Part shown: piece by piece, positions 42,887 through 51,925 of the stretch | Layout: every line of letters begins with the position of its first letter | Numbering within the stretch: position 1 is the stretch's first letter | Source: CAYZMS01 sp964479625 | GTDB lineage: Bacteria; Bacteroidota; Bacteroidia; Chitinophagales; Saprospiraceae | Length of the DNA stretch: 55,864 bases | NCBI GenBank assembly: GCA_964479625.1 | Contig: CAYZMS010000027.1 | Location: 1 to 55,864, forward strand | Reading direction: 5' to 3' | The notes under the pieces: model-generated | The model's database searches: none | Seen by the model: the letters and a program-made list of their open reading frames with translations, nothing else | What the model was told of the DNA's origin: nothing | Program-made: the position numbers and the translations under genes

Positions 42887-43309
42887 TTATGCAAATATCT
42901 CTGTTCCAGCAAAGTGGAAGGCTCCTTCGATAGCCGAATTCTCGTCCGAATCCGAACCATGCACCGCATTCTCCCCAATACTACTGGCGAATAAGGCCCG
43001 GATAGTTCCAGGTTCTGCTTCAGCAGGGTTTGTTGCACCGATCAGTTTTCGAAAATCGGCAACAGCGTTTTCTTTTTCCAGGATAGCAGCAACAATAGGC
43101 CCTCCAGACATAAAGTCGACCAGTTCGCCATAAAAGGGCCGTTCTCTATGGACAGCATAGAATTCTCTAGCTTTTTCCTTGGATAGTTTGGTATATTTCA
43201 TTGCAACGATGCGAAATCCTGCTTCGTTGATTTTAGCCAAAATGGCTCCGATATGGCCATTGCGTACTGCATCTGGCTTGATCATGGTTAAAGTTCTGTT
43301 CCCAGCCAT
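42887..43309 (-). CDS. ndk: Nucleoside diphosphate kinase
   Basis: Housekeeping enzyme of 140 aa that transfers the gamma-phosphate of ATP to NDPs via a phosphohistidine. The catalytic H117 is in NAVHGSDSDENS, K11 in TMIKPDAV binds the phosphates, and the Kpn-loop region is present. ATG 43309 (MAGNRTLTM) gives the standard length; a longer frame upstream would add an unrelated 24 residues. It is divergent from nrnA. A plus-strand TAAATTTG at 43431-43438 in the intergenic region may belong to the nrnA promoter, although no good -33 box accompanies it. Confidence 0.96.
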   Translation of the reverse strand: MAGNRTLTMIKPDAVRNGHIGAILAKINEAGFRIVAMKYTKLSKEKAREFYAVHRERPFYGELVDFMSGGPIVAAILEKENAVADFRKLIGATNPAEAEPGTIRALFASSIGENAVHGSDSDENSAIEGAFHFAGTEIFA

Positions 43310-43508
43310 GCAACAACAGTTTTGAGTGAGAAATGAAAATATTTTGTAGTCAGGACTCAGGCTATGCCTAAGTCCCGGCAAAACTACACAAAGCCCCGAC
43401 TTAGCAAAAAGGGAGCACTATATATTTTGGTAAATTTGCTTAAATTAGCGGCTTTCGAAAGACAATGGTCGTATTCAGCCTCAAACACGATTGGTGGATT
43501 AAGGATAC

Positions 43509-44516
43509 ATGGATAACATCAAGGATTTAAATGCTCTTCTGTCCCTGCCCAAGGATATTTTAATTACTGCACACAGAAACCCCGATGGAGATGCGATAGG
43601 TTCTTCGCTGGCGCTATTTCACCTCTTCCAGCAACAGGGCCACCGGGTAACTGTGATCACGCCCTCTGATTACCCTGAGAACCTTGCCTGGATGCCAGGG
43701 GCATCAAATATCCTGGTTTATGACAATGACCCGCAATCCGTTCAGGAATACCTGGAGCGGGCAGATCTTTTCTTCTTTCTGGATTTTAATGCTATCGACC
43801 GGATCGATAAGTTGGGAGAAACTATTATGGCGGCTAAAAAGGAACAACCAGTGGTGATGATCGATCACCACCTGTATCCTGAAGATCTTGCTGATTACCT
43901 CCTTTCCGATACCACCGCCAGTTCCACCTGTGAGCTGGTTTATGATTTTATTGGTATGCTTGGGCGAAAAGGTTGGATCACCCCCGATATTGGGGACTGT
44001 CTGATGACCGGTATTTTAACCGATACCGGTTCCTTTAAGTACAGCACTTCTCCAAAGCTTTTTCGAATTGTTGCTGACCTCATTGAATTCGGAGTAGACG
44101 ATTATCGATTGCAGGATTTGATTTTTAACAGCTTGCAGGAGAAACATCTGCGTTTATTAGGGCACTGTTTGGCGAGTCGAATGGAGATCCTGCCCGAGTT
44201 CCATACCGGAATTATTTACCTGACTAAGGAGGATTACACCGAATTCGACATTCGACGGGGCGACACAGAAGGAATAGTGAATTATTTGCTTAAATTGCGC
44301 GAAGTTAAAATGGCAGCCTTTATCACTGAGCAGCCAACAATAGTGAAATTGTCCTTACGTTCCAAAGGGGACCTTTCTGTTCAGGAGATTGCCCAAAAGC
44401 ACTTTAGAGGCGGTGGGCACCGAAATGCTGCCGGTGGTGCTTCCTTCATCGGTTTACACCCCACCATTCGAAAATTCAAGGAAATCCTCCCTGAATACCG
44501 GGCTCAACTCGTGTAA
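43509..44516 (+). CDS. nrnA: DHH-family nanoRNase / pAp phosphatase (NrnA-like)
   Basis: Cytoplasmic DHH/DHHA1 phosphoesterase of 335 aa that degrades very short RNAs and can dephosphorylate 3'-phosphoadenosine 5'-phosphate. Motif I is AHRNPDGDAIGSS (H22, D26, D28), motif II lies in FLDFNAIDR, motif III is MIDHH near residue 118, and the C-terminal DHHA1 signature is GGGHRNAAGG. The length agrees with NrnA of Bacillus and Bacteroides. It starts 199 bp from the divergent ndk and is followed after about 60 bp by the FKBP lipoprotein. The dual activity is known for the family but not shown here. Confidence 0.92.
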   Translation: MDNIKDLNALLSLPKDILITAHRNPDGDAIGSSLALFHLFQQQGHRVTVITPSDYPENLAWMPGASNILVYDNDPQSVQEYLERADLFFFLDFNAIDRIDKLGETIMAAKKEQPVVMIDHHLYPEDLADYLLSDTTASSTCELVYDFIGMLGRKGWITPDIGDCLMTGILTDTGSFKYSTSPKLFRIVADLIEFGVDDYRLQDLIFNSLQEKHLRLLGHCLASRMEILPEFHTGIIYLTKEDYTEFDIRRGDTEGIVNYLLKLREVKMAAFITEQPTIVKLSLRSKGDLSVQEIAQKHFRGGGHRNAAGGASFIGLHPTIRKFKEILPEYRAQLV

Positions 44517-44575
44517 TCGCCTCAGCCTTTTAAATGACCAGCCACAAGAATAAAAATCATTAATTAAAATTGTAT

Positions 44576-45421
44576 ATGAGAACCTTCTTGATCGCGCTTT
44601 CTATAGCGCTGTTTATTGTTTCCTGCCAGCAGGATTCTGCCAAAACGGATGTCCTGCCCAGCGGATACGAATATGTAATGCATACCGCATCCAACGGTAA
44701 AGCTGCAGAGCCTGGTAGCCTGGTTCATTTCCATGTTTCCATGCGTACAGCTGACAGCCTCCTGCGGAGTACTTACGAAGACCCGGTTATGCAGATGATA
44801 AGTATTCCGGATACCACTATTGAAAAAAGACCACTTGGATTTGTGGAAGAGGCTTTGATGTTAATGAGTGAGGGAGACAGCATTACGATCAGCATCAATC
44901 TGGATACCATGCAGCAAAAACCTCCAGGTATGGAAGAGGTCAGTACCTTGTTTTACGATATTTCCCTTCGGGAGGTGGAGACACCCACTGAGTTGGAGGC
45001 AGGGTTCAATGAGGCAGGAGATTTCATTTCCCGGCAAATTGAGGCCTATAATGCAGGTGAAATAGAAAATCTACAAAAAACAGCATCCGGCCTGGAATAT
45101 GTTATCCATGAAGAAGGAAGCGAAGAAATAGTTACTCCGGGCAGTATTGCTCTGGTGCAGTACTATGGCGCTTTAATGGATGGCACTATGTTTGACAACT
45201 CTTTTGAAGAAGGTGCCCCCTTTGGATTTCCAGTTGGTCAGGGGCAGGTCATCCAGGGATGGGATGAAGGCCTGACCTATTTAAGAGAAGGTGCCAAGGC
45301 TACCTTTTTTATCCCTGCTGAATTGGGTTATGGTGCTGCAGGTAGCCCGCCACGGATACCTGAAAATGCACAATTAGCTTTTTATATCGAAGTAGAAAAC
45401 GTTTTCCAGCTTCCTCAGTAA
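44576..45421 (+). CDS. FKBP-type peptidyl-prolyl isomerase lipoprotein, two-domain
   Basis: 281 aa from ATG 44576; a TTG two codons upstream is disregarded. The signal MRTFLIALSIALFIVSC ends in a lipobox at C17, so it is envelope-anchored. Two FKBP-like domains follow. The first (about 28-130) is degenerate: it has the EALMLMSEGDSITISI strand but lacks most active-site aromatics. The second (about 160-281) is typical, with DGTMFDNSFEEG, QVIQGWDEGL, ATFFIPAELGYGAAG and a final YIEVENVFQL. It probably helps fold exported proteins. It may be cotranscribed with nrnA, and a strong terminator follows. Confidence 0.9.
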   Translation: MRTFLIALSIALFIVSCQQDSAKTDVLPSGYEYVMHTASNGKAAEPGSLVHFHVSMRTADSLLRSTYEDPVMQMISIPDTTIEKRPLGFVEEALMLMSEGDSITISINLDTMQQKPPGMEEVSTLFYDISLREVETPTELEAGFNEAGDFISRQIEAYNAGEIENLQKTASGLEYVIHEEGSEEIVTPGSIALVQYYGALMDGTMFDNSFEEGAPFGFPVGQGQVIQGWDEGLTYLREGAKATFFIPAELGYGAAGSPPRIPENAQLAFYIEVENVFQLPQ

Positions 45422-45462
45422 AGAGGTGTTGAAGAACAGTTTTTTGTTTCCAGCTTAGTGTA

Positions 45463-45505
45463 AATGCGCCTCTAATGGTCTTCACCACTAGAGGCGCATT
45501 GTTTT
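45463..45505 (+). terminator. Terminator of the FKBP gene
   Basis: A 16-bp stem with one mismatch: AATGCGCCTCTAATGG (45463-45478) against CCACTAGAGGCGCATT (45485-45500), loop TCTTCA, followed by GTTTT. It is a rho-independent terminator directly before the 24-bp inverted repeat. Confidence 0.8.
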
Positions 45506-45507
45506 AA

Positions 45508-45557
45508 GCACACACAACTATTTTTTCGTTTAAAAACGAAAAAATAGTTGTGTGTGC
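45508..45557. promoter_or_regulatory. Perfect 24-bp inverted repeat, candidate operator of the BlaI/MecI gene
   Basis: Arms 45508-45531 (GCACACACAACTATTTTTTC then GTTT) and 45534-45557 are exact reverse complements separated by AA. It ends 25 bp before the repressor ATG. A partial third copy of the inner element (TTTTTCGTTTT) lies at about 45561-45571. BlaI/MecI dimers bind dyads containing ACA/TGT half-sites in front of their own genes, and ACAACTA/TAGTTGT occurs here, so autoregulation is a reasonable inference. A second terminator or a cruciform is possible. Confidence 0.6.
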
Positions 45558-45582
45558 GGATTTTTCGTTTTAAATTAACCAC

Positions 45583-45942
45583 ATGAGACGTTTAAACCAA
45601 AAAGAAGAGATGGTCATGCGCGCTCTTTGGAAGTTAGATCGCGCTTTTGTCAAAGAGATCCTGGCGGAGTGGGAGGGGGCTGTTCCTCCGGTTACCACTG
45701 TTTCCAGCATTGTTCGCAAATTGGAACAGGAAGGTTTTATCGGGCACGAAACTTTTGGCAAAACCCACCGCTATTTCCCCAAAGTAAGCCTGGAGGCCTA
45801 CCGGCAGAATAGTTTAAAACAGTTGGTAAGCCATTTTTTCGAGGGCTCTCCAAAAGCACTGCTATCTCATTTTGTTCGGGAGGAACAAATAGACCCAGAG
45901 GAATTGAATGATCTGATCGAATCGCTTAAACATAAGGGATAA
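45583..45942 (+). CDS. BlaI/MecI/CopY-family transcriptional repressor
   Basis: 119 aa. The N-terminal winged helix-turn-helix (about 1-75) has the family look: LNQKEEMVMRALWKL, VKEILAEW, TTVSSIVRKLEQEGFI, GKTHRYFP. The C-terminal helical part (about 80-119, SHFFEGSPKALLSHFV) is the dimerisation and proteolysis-sensitive region. It is followed 69 bp later by an M56 (BlaR1/MecR1-type) peptidase gene, the standard sensor partner that inactivates such repressors. The perfect inverted repeat upstream is its probable operator. No beta-lactamase gene is nearby, so the regulated function is unknown and probably not antibiotic resistance. Confidence 0.92.
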   Translation: MRRLNQKEEMVMRALWKLDRAFVKEILAEWEGAVPPVTTVSSIVRKLEQEGFIGHETFGKTHRYFPKVSLEAYRQNSLKQLVSHFFEGSPKALLSHFVREEQIDPEELNDLIESLKHKG

Positions 45943-46011
45943 GGCATAGGGGGTGTAATCCACTTTCGTAAAAACTCATCATAATCATTCATCGCTTATC
46001 AGTTACCACTC

Positions 46012-49002
46012 ATGAATCTGCCACAATACCTACTTGAATCTTCCCTCTGTTTGGCTGTATTTGCGGGTTGCTATTGGTGGTTATTCCGATCAAAGACCTA
46101 TTTTCTGCTGAACCGGTTATACCTGTTGATCAGCCCGATACTATCCTTTATCATTCCGGCAATTCATATTGAATTAGAGCGGGAAGAGCTACGGGACCAA
46201 GGATGGCTTGGGATGGAATCCTGGCTGGATCAGGTGAATGCGGTGCAAACTCAGGTCTATCAACCCCTTTATCAACCAGCGCCGTCTGTTTCCCTGAGCC
46301 TGGGGGAATTGCTAATGGGCATCTACCTTTTGGGTGTTTTGATCCTTGCTTGGTGTTTGGGCTCGCGCCTTTGGCGCATTGCACAGTTGATTCGAACCTC
46401 CAGAAAAGAACAAATGAAAGAATATACCCTGGTGGAAACCAAGGCCAATTTTCCAGCGGCTTCCTTTTTCGGCTTTCTATTCTGGAACCGGCAGCAGGCT
46501 CCGAATGCTATGATCCTGGAGCATGAATTAGCCCACATTCGTCAAAAACATAGTTTGGATGTCCTGTTGATCGAATGTTGTATCATCCTTCAATGGTTTA
46601 ATCCGTTGATGGCACTGTATCGCTTGTATATACGGGAGGTCCATGAATATTTGGCAGATGATTATGTAGTACGCCGCTATGGGTCGGCCTATCGGTATGC
46701 TCAATTATTAGCCAGACAGTGGCAGACCAGTCACCCGACGCAAATGCTCCATACCTTTGCTTCACTTTTGAAAAAACGATTACTCATGATGAATAAGATT
46801 CCTTCTACTAAAGTTGGCGCCTTGCGTTATGCTTTCAGTATCCCCGTTTTTGCGGGATTAAGCTTGTTGTTCTCCTTTAATCTCAGTCAAAAAACGGTCT
46901 TTGGTAAAACTATCGAACAGGCAGATGGCTGGTGGCAAAACGTTGCCCAAACGACAGTTTGGTCGGTTGAGGAACAGGACTATCACTTGAGCTGGGAAGA
47001 CAAAGTATGTGATTGTTTCGAAAGTCAGGCAAGGGGATACTTCCAATGTGAGAATTTTTCCATTTCCGCCCGGGATTTTCGAAAATTGACCAAACGAAGT
47101 GAAGGCTTTCGACTTATAAAGGAGGGTGTAGAGGTTCCTTATCAAAAACTGCGCATAAACAGCAAGGAGGATGTAAAGATCCAGGGGACCCATATGAATA
47201 TCCAGGATCTGGGCGACTTTGATCCCAAAGCTGCGATTTGGAATAAGCTGGGGAAGGGGGATGTGGTTAAGTTCACCTTCGAAACTGGAGATCAGCAGGT
47301 GTTTCAATTTGAAGTAACCATCCAGAAGGGCAGAGCCCCCGCCGATTTTTCCTATGACCTTTACCTGGGAGAGGTACGTATACCCATTGATATGACCACA
47401 GGCCTGGGCCACCTTTGGGTAGATGAGGAAGGGTTCAAAGCCTTACCCCTGGGCGAAGTACGACTGGTAGCGAATCAGTCGCAAACGATCGATTACCAAT
47501 CAATCGAAATCAATTTAAGAGGAGGCCTCCTTGAGCCGGCGGTATACAGTTATGAAAAGAAGGGTATACTGCAAGTTCCCATCCAGGACTGGGCCTCGAA
47601 TGTTTTTGAAAAGGCTGGCCCTGGAGCACGGGTAAATATCTCGCTGCTTTTGCAGGATTCAAAAAAGGTAATGGCTTCTATTCACTTGAAAAGAGAGGGC
47701 AATACTGATGGGCTTTTTCCCGATCATAGCGTGTACTGGGGAGGAAGAGAATTAAAGGGAACCCGCATTGACCTGACAAAGGAACAATGGCTCAATTTGG
47801 CTGAGCAGGTCCCTAAGGTCTTTATTAATGGACAGAAGCAGGAAATTACGGAATGGAAGATAGGTCAGGATTGGGTCCGTTTTGAGCCTCAGGAATTTCG
47901 AGTAAAAATGATTGAGGCGGAACCCGAGGAACCAGGAGGGTTTTCCATGAGCTTACAGCTGCGAACGGCTAATCACTTCTCTCCTCAATATTTTGTACGC
48001 CTGGTGGATGAGGAATTACTTGAACAGGAAATGGCTACCCTCGCCAGTTTCAGGGATTTGACTTCCAAGGAAGAAGATCCTCCGGAATTATGGCTGGTAG
48101 TGAACAATATCATCGTGGGGCCTTATAATTCATCACAAGCACAGCGTGCCATTGCCGGACTTACAGAGCAATTAGTGGTGAGCGTAAATGCGTGGCCTAC
48201 TTCTAAAGCCGCTGAGCTTTTCGGGGAAAACATGAAGGGTGGTGTTTTGGAGATCAAAACCAAAGCCAAAGAGCGCCCAAAGGTGGTTTTCTCGGCTACT
48301 GATTCAGTAGTGGTAAGGTCAGGAGAGGTAACCATAACCCACTTTGCTCTTCCGGAAACGAGTGGTTACAATTCAGAAAAAAAAGCTAAGGGGTTGCCTT
48401 TGTTTGTTATTAATGGTACTCCTTTGCATACACGAAAAGTTGAAATTGAAAGTATCCTTGAACCAGAAAATATTGAACGAATTGAGGTTTACCGGGGAGA
48501 GAAAGCAGAAGAAAAATATGGGGCAGCAGGAGCAAATGGCGTGGTAGAAATCTATTCGAAAAAGCCCGTTGACCTTACTCAATGGGCTCCCGATAAACCC
48601 CTGGTCTTAATTGATGGAGAGCTGGTAGATCCAGATACAGAAGGGGAATTGGGAGACTGGGTTTCTCCTTCAGAAATCGACCACATCAAGGTATATAAGG
48701 GGGAAAAGGCAAAGGAAAAACACCCTGCAGCCGGAAAGGCCGGGTTGATCGAGATCATTACTAAAAACGGGATAGGCGCAGCGCAACTGAAGCAGAAAGA
48801 ACATCAACCAACTACCGAAGCGAGTACCAAGGTCCTGATAGTCGTGAATGGGACCGTACTCGGGCAGGTTTCTTTGGCAGGGGCTACCAGTGCAGGTTTT
48901 ACAGGAAATGCAAGCATTCGAAACTTGGTACCTGAAGAAGCCCTGGCAAAATATGGCATAGCCGGGAAAAATGGCGCGATAGAGGTGATAACCAACTTTT
49001 AG
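46012..49002 (+). CDS. M56 (BlaR1-type) membrane peptidase with four TonB-plug-like modules
   Basis: 996 aa integral inner-membrane zinc peptidase. Transmembrane helices lie at about 8-26, 32-52 and 98-117, and another (SIPVFAGLSLLFSFNLS) follows the peptidase domain at about 276-292. The M56 motif is EHELAHIRQKH (H171, E172, H175), with the downstream acidic ligand in VHEYLADDYV. Residues 300-690 are an extracytoplasmic beta-rich region. The C-terminus holds four related units near residues 690, 795, 862 and 941, each with a V-x-N/D-G start and a tail like YGAAGANGVVEIYSKK, which is the YG..GaNGvI.I.TK hallmark of TonB-receptor plug domains. BlaR1 proteins sense a ligand and trigger loss of the repressor encoded just upstream. 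What the plug-like units bind is unknown. Confidence 0.88.
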   Translation: MNLPQYLLESSLCLAVFAGCYWWLFRSKTYFLLNRLYLLISPILSFIIPAIHIELEREELRDQGWLGMESWLDQVNAVQTQVYQPLYQPAPSVSLSLGELLMGIYLLGVLILAWCLGSRLWRIAQLIRTSRKEQMKEYTLVETKANFPAASFFGFLFWNRQQAPNAMILEHELAHIRQKHSLDVLLIECCIILQWFNPLMALYRLYIREVHEYLADDYVVRRYGSAYRYAQLLARQWQTSHPTQMLHTFASLLKKRLLMMNKIPSTKVGALRYAFSIPVFAGLSLLFSFNLSQKTVFGKTIEQADGWWQNVAQTTVWSVEEQDYHLSWEDKVCDCFESQARGYFQCENFSISARDFRKLTKRSEGFRLIKEGVEVPYQKLRINSKEDVKIQGTHMNIQDLGDFDPKAAIWNKLGKGDVVKFTFETGDQQVFQFEVTIQKGRAPADFSYDLYLGEVRIPIDMTTGLGHLWVDEEGFKALPLGEVRLVANQSQTIDYQSIEINLRGGLLEPAVYSYEKKGILQVPIQDWASNVFEKAGPGARVNISLLLQDSKKVMASIHLKREGNTDGLFPDHSVYWGGRELKGTRIDLTKEQWLNLAEQVPKVFINGQKQEITEWKIGQDWVRFEPQEFRVKMIEAEPEEPGGFSMSLQLRTANHFSPQYFVRLVDEELLEQEMATLASFRDLTSKEEDPPELWLVVNNIIVGPYNSSQAQRAIAGLTEQLVVSVNAWPTSKAAELFGENMKGGVLEIKTKAKERPKVVFSATDSVVVRSGEVTITHFALPETSGYNSEKKAKGLPLFVINGTPLHTRKVEIESILEPENIERIEVYRGEKAEEKYGAAGANGVVEIYSKKPVDLTQWAPDKPLVLIDGELVDPDTEGELGDWVSPSEIDHIKVYKGEKAKEKHPAAGKAGLIEIITKNGIGAAQLKQKEHQPTTEASTKVLIVVNGTVLGQVSLAGATSAGFTGNASIRNLVPEEALAKYGIAGKNGAIEVITNF

Positions 49003-49067
49003 AGATTATTTGTTGCATTTAAGATTACTACTCAAAGTACCAAAAGGAAATGGACAGTAAACTCCTT

Positions 49068-49712
49068 TTAAAATAACTTTTTCAAAGCTTCTCGATCCAC
49101 GGTATGCTTGCCTGGATAGGTTACTTCTTTGATATTCAGCTTTTTTTCTGCAATGATATCCCGCATCCACTGTAGGCGCTCCGGAGTGAGAAAGGCATCC
49201 TCCGTTCCGTATACGGCGGTGAGTTGTTTACTTTCGAAATAAGAAAGATAGGGTTCATAATCCAGGTCTTCGGGGATGTTGGCGCCCCAGAAGACGAAAT
49301 CGGTAACCTCCGGAAAATGGATCATGGCGTAGCGCATGATAGTGGCACAACCCTGTGAAAACCCAAATAAAACGATGCGTCTGGCATTTGGGAGCAAAGG
49401 CCTGAATTTGCCATAAAGCAATTGGATGTAATTGGCATAATCCGAGATCTCCAACAGGCGATCTTCCCGGGTCATCCAGGAGGCGGCGGGTTTGCCATCA
49501 ATATCCCCTCCCCAGTAAAAACGGGAGAGGCCTTCGGGGGCCAGGACAAAAGTTTGTGGACCCTCCAGTACGTCAAATTTATTGATGAACCGTTTGGCCA
49601 ATTGACCGTACCCATGGCAGGCTATGATCCAGGTGTTTACTTCAGGGCCAGGATTACCCAGGGTACTGTAATGGGCCGTTCGGGGAGTGGTAAAGGTATG
49701 ATGTTGAATCAT
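49068..49712 (-). CDS. Alpha/beta-hydrolase, carboxylesterase/phospholipase type
   Basis: Small cytoplasmic serine hydrolase of 214 aa. The nucleophile elbow is GFSQG, the acid is probably in YGTEDAFLTPE and the His in YPGKHTVDR, which gives the order Ser-Asp-His of PF02230-type esterases. CHGYGQLAKRF near residue 35 supplies the oxyanion region. It is the last gene of a minus-strand pair: the unknown secreted protein ends 12 bp upstream. The substrate is unknown. A weak hairpin (AAAAGGA and TCCTTTT, 49042-49069) could end both this unit and the convergent M56 gene. Confidence 0.83.
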   Translation of the reverse strand: MIQHHTFTTPRTAHYSTLGNPGPEVNTWIIACHGYGQLAKRFINKFDVLEGPQTFVLAPEGLSRFYWGGDIDGKPAASWMTREDRLLEISDYANYIQLLYGKFRPLLPNARRIVLFGFSQGCATIMRYAMIHFPEVTDFVFWGANIPEDLDYEPYLSYFESKQLTAVYGTEDAFLTPERLQWMRDIIAEKKLNIKEVTYPGKHTVDREALKKLF

Positions 49713-49724
49713 ACCGCTAAGGTA

Positions 49725-50651
49725 TTAATTTTTCTTTCGACCAAGAATATCGCGCTGCTCTCCGCCTTCTTTTCCCAGTACGGGTTTGGGGAGCAGAGGT
49801 TCCTCCAGGGTGGCGTTGTACAGTTTTTCTACATGTTCCAGTTGGCCTTCTTTTATTTCAAAAGCCTCATAGCTGCCGTCCGGCACTTGGGTCAATCCAT
49901 TTTTCCCCTGAATTTCAACCAGGTGATCAAAAACGATCTTCTCCAGGGCGGCATCATAGTTTAAACGAACACTGGCTTCACCGTCATATTCCAGAATAAA
50001 GCGCTGAAGGGGACTGCCATGCACCGCTTCATCAGTCATAGCGGGAAATACAGGCGCACCGAACTGGACGCCCTCTTGGGTAAATCGAAGGGGTTCGATG
50101 AGCTTGCGTCGCTTAAGGCCCTGAAAGTTATCAAAGCCAAACAAAAGGTAAATAGGTTCAGGGGTTCCAGGCAAAGTGATGAGGTTGTAGTAAAGGGCGC
50201 CGTACCATTGTCTGCCGTCCGTTTGGGTAAACCTTTCGTTTTCCAGTTCGAAAGACCGATCGATCAATGGGATTAATTCCAGCTTGGAGGATCGCTTCTG
50301 AATAGCGCCATAATATCGAAACTCCTCCTGGTTTACCTGAAGCTGCCAGGTGAAAATCCGGAAACTACTATCAGCCGGATATTGAATAGAAATAACCTGT
50401 AGTTGCTCAAATGGATATTGGAAAGAATTGGGTCGGTTGAGGGCTTTTACCAGGGTAGGGATCATTTTTTGGACGGCTGCAAAGCGGGTTTCCGGCATGG
50501 AATCATCCAGCATGAGGTAACCCAACACCCCGAGGGTGTCTTCCAACTCTTCCATGGCCTTTCGGTCCTGCTCTGCGAGCGGGCCCATTTCCTGGCCGAA
50601 CAGCAAAAAAGAGGTAAAAAAGCACAAAAAAAGGATGCTGATTACGCGCAT
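49725..50651 (-). CDS. Exported protein of unknown function
   Basis: 308 aa, not recognised. The signal peptide is MRVISILFLCFFTSFLLFGQ, cleaved after about residue 20. The mature part opens with a helical acidic stretch (residues 22-75), then a beta-rich domain with paired aromatic residues (SFRIFTWQLQVNQEEFRYYG, and RQWYGALYYNLI near residue 150). The C-terminal 50 residues are Glu/Lys/Gly-rich and end in GRKKN. It is separated by 12 bp from the esterase gene and thus probably cotranscribed. It may be periplasmic or secreted; no T9SS domain is present. Confidence 0.7.
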   Translation of the reverse strand: MRVISILFLCFFTSFLLFGQEMGPLAEQDRKAMEELEDTLGVLGYLMLDDSMPETRFAAVQKMIPTLVKALNRPNSFQYPFEQLQVISIQYPADSSFRIFTWQLQVNQEEFRYYGAIQKRSSKLELIPLIDRSFELENERFTQTDGRQWYGALYYNLITLPGTPEPIYLLFGFDNFQGLKRRKLIEPLRFTQEGVQFGAPVFPAMTDEAVHGSPLQRFILEYDGEASVRLNYDAALEKIVFDHLVEIQGKNGLTQVPDGSYEAFEIKEGQLEHVEKLYNATLEEPLLPKPVLGKEGGEQRDILGRKKN

Positions 50652-50811
50652 ATCGAAGCTGAAATTTGTTCCAGCCGTAGAACGTTGAGGTGGAATTGAT
50701 TATTGCCGAGGGGAGCTTAGTGGTAGGTCAGGGTTTTCCTGAAGCCAAAAAGATGATTATACACCATAAATGGAAAAACAGACCAGTGGGGAGGCGATCT
50801 CCAATTCTTTA

Positions 50812-51912
50812 CTACCGATGCCGTCTTGATTTATTATTCTTATAATCCCGGAAAATAAACTCACCAAGTCCCTCCAGGCTGCTGTAGAAGGCTTTACCGT
50901 TATTCGCCTTGGTGAAATCTTCCACAAAGCGCATGAGGTAGGGATCCCGGGCGATCATGAAAGTGGTGACCGGAATATCCAGTTTGCGGCATCGCTGGGC
51001 GAGGTTAAGGGTTCTCTGTACGATGGTGCGATCCAGGCCAAAGCTGTTCTTGTAATATTTTTTCCCTTTTTTGATGCAGGTGGGCTTCCCATCCGTGATC
51101 ATAAAGATCTGTTTGTTTGGGTTCCGCCGCCGACGCATAATATCCATAGCCAGTTCGAGCCCGGCAACCGTATTGGTGTGGTAGGGCCCGACCTGCAAAT
51201 AGGGGAGATCCTTGATTTCGATCTGCCAGGCGTCGTTCCCAAATACAATAACATCCAGGGTGTCTTTTGGAAAGCGAGTGGTAATGTATTGACTGAGGGC
51301 CATGGCCACCTTTTTCGCGGGCGTTATACGGTCCTCCCCATACAAGATCATGGAATGAGAAATGTCGATCATGAGCACTGTGCTCATCTGACTCTGATAA
51401 TAGGTCTCGTGCACTTCAAGGTCCTGCTGAGTAAGTATAAAGTCATCAATGCCATGGTTGATCTGGGCATTGCGCATCGTTTCCGTCACGGCAAGGCGAT
51501 CGAGTTGATCTCCGAATTCGAAGGGTCTGAGTTCTGAGGTGCGTTCATCCCCACGGCCGCCAAATTTGGTGGTATGATTACCTCGCTTACTTTTTTTGAT
51601 ATCGCCAAATACATCATCCAGCGCTTTTTGGCGAAGGGCCAGCTCCATTTTTGCAGAAGGAACAAAGTTGGGATTGGAAGGGTCTTCCTGTTGGATATAT
51701 CCTTTGTCTATGAGGTCCTGAATGAAATCTGCCATCCCGTAGTTATCATCCGTTAGCTCGTATTCCCGGTCAAGCTCATTCAGCCAGGCCAATGCTTCGC
51801 TAACATCGCCTGAGGTGTAAACGAGTAATTCCTGAAAAATTTTGAGTAATTTTTCGAAACTGGATCCATCTTCTTGTCCTGGTACATATTCACCAAATCT
51901 CCAACCGATCAT
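50812..51912 (-). CDS. VWA-domain protein (CoxE/YehP-like)
   Basis: 366 aa from ATG 51912, chosen because it follows the stop of the upstream peroxiredoxin-like gene by 13 bp and has a good GAGGTG ribosome-binding sequence; a longer frame would start inside that gene. The N-terminal half (1-165) is helical. The von Willebrand A domain follows, with the metal-ion (MIDAS) motif MIDISHSM near residue 179 and the later acidic motif MITDGKPT near 274. There is no signal peptide or membrane segment, so it is cytoplasmic. Such proteins often work with MoxR-type AAA ATPases; none is adjacent. Function unknown. Confidence 0.83.
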   Translation of the reverse strand: MIGWRFGEYVPGQEDGSSFEKLLKIFQELLVYTSGDVSEALAWLNELDREYELTDDNYGMADFIQDLIDKGYIQQEDPSNPNFVPSAKMELALRQKALDDVFGDIKKSKRGNHTTKFGGRGDERTSELRPFEFGDQLDRLAVTETMRNAQINHGIDDFILTQQDLEVHETYYQSQMSTVLMIDISHSMILYGEDRITPAKKVAMALSQYITTRFPKDTLDVIVFGNDAWQIEIKDLPYLQVGPYHTNTVAGLELAMDIMRRRRNPNKQIFMITDGKPTCIKKGKKYYKNSFGLDRTIVQRTLNLAQRCRKLDIPVTTFMIARDPYLMRFVEDFTKANNGKAFYSSLEGLGEFIFRDYKNNKSRRHR

Positions 51913-51925
51913 TGTACACCTCTTT

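Noticed and set aside
45583..49002. BlaI/M56 pair as a beta-lactam resistance operon
   Set aside because: No beta-lactamase or penicillin-binding sensor domain is present; the M56 protein carries plug-like units instead.
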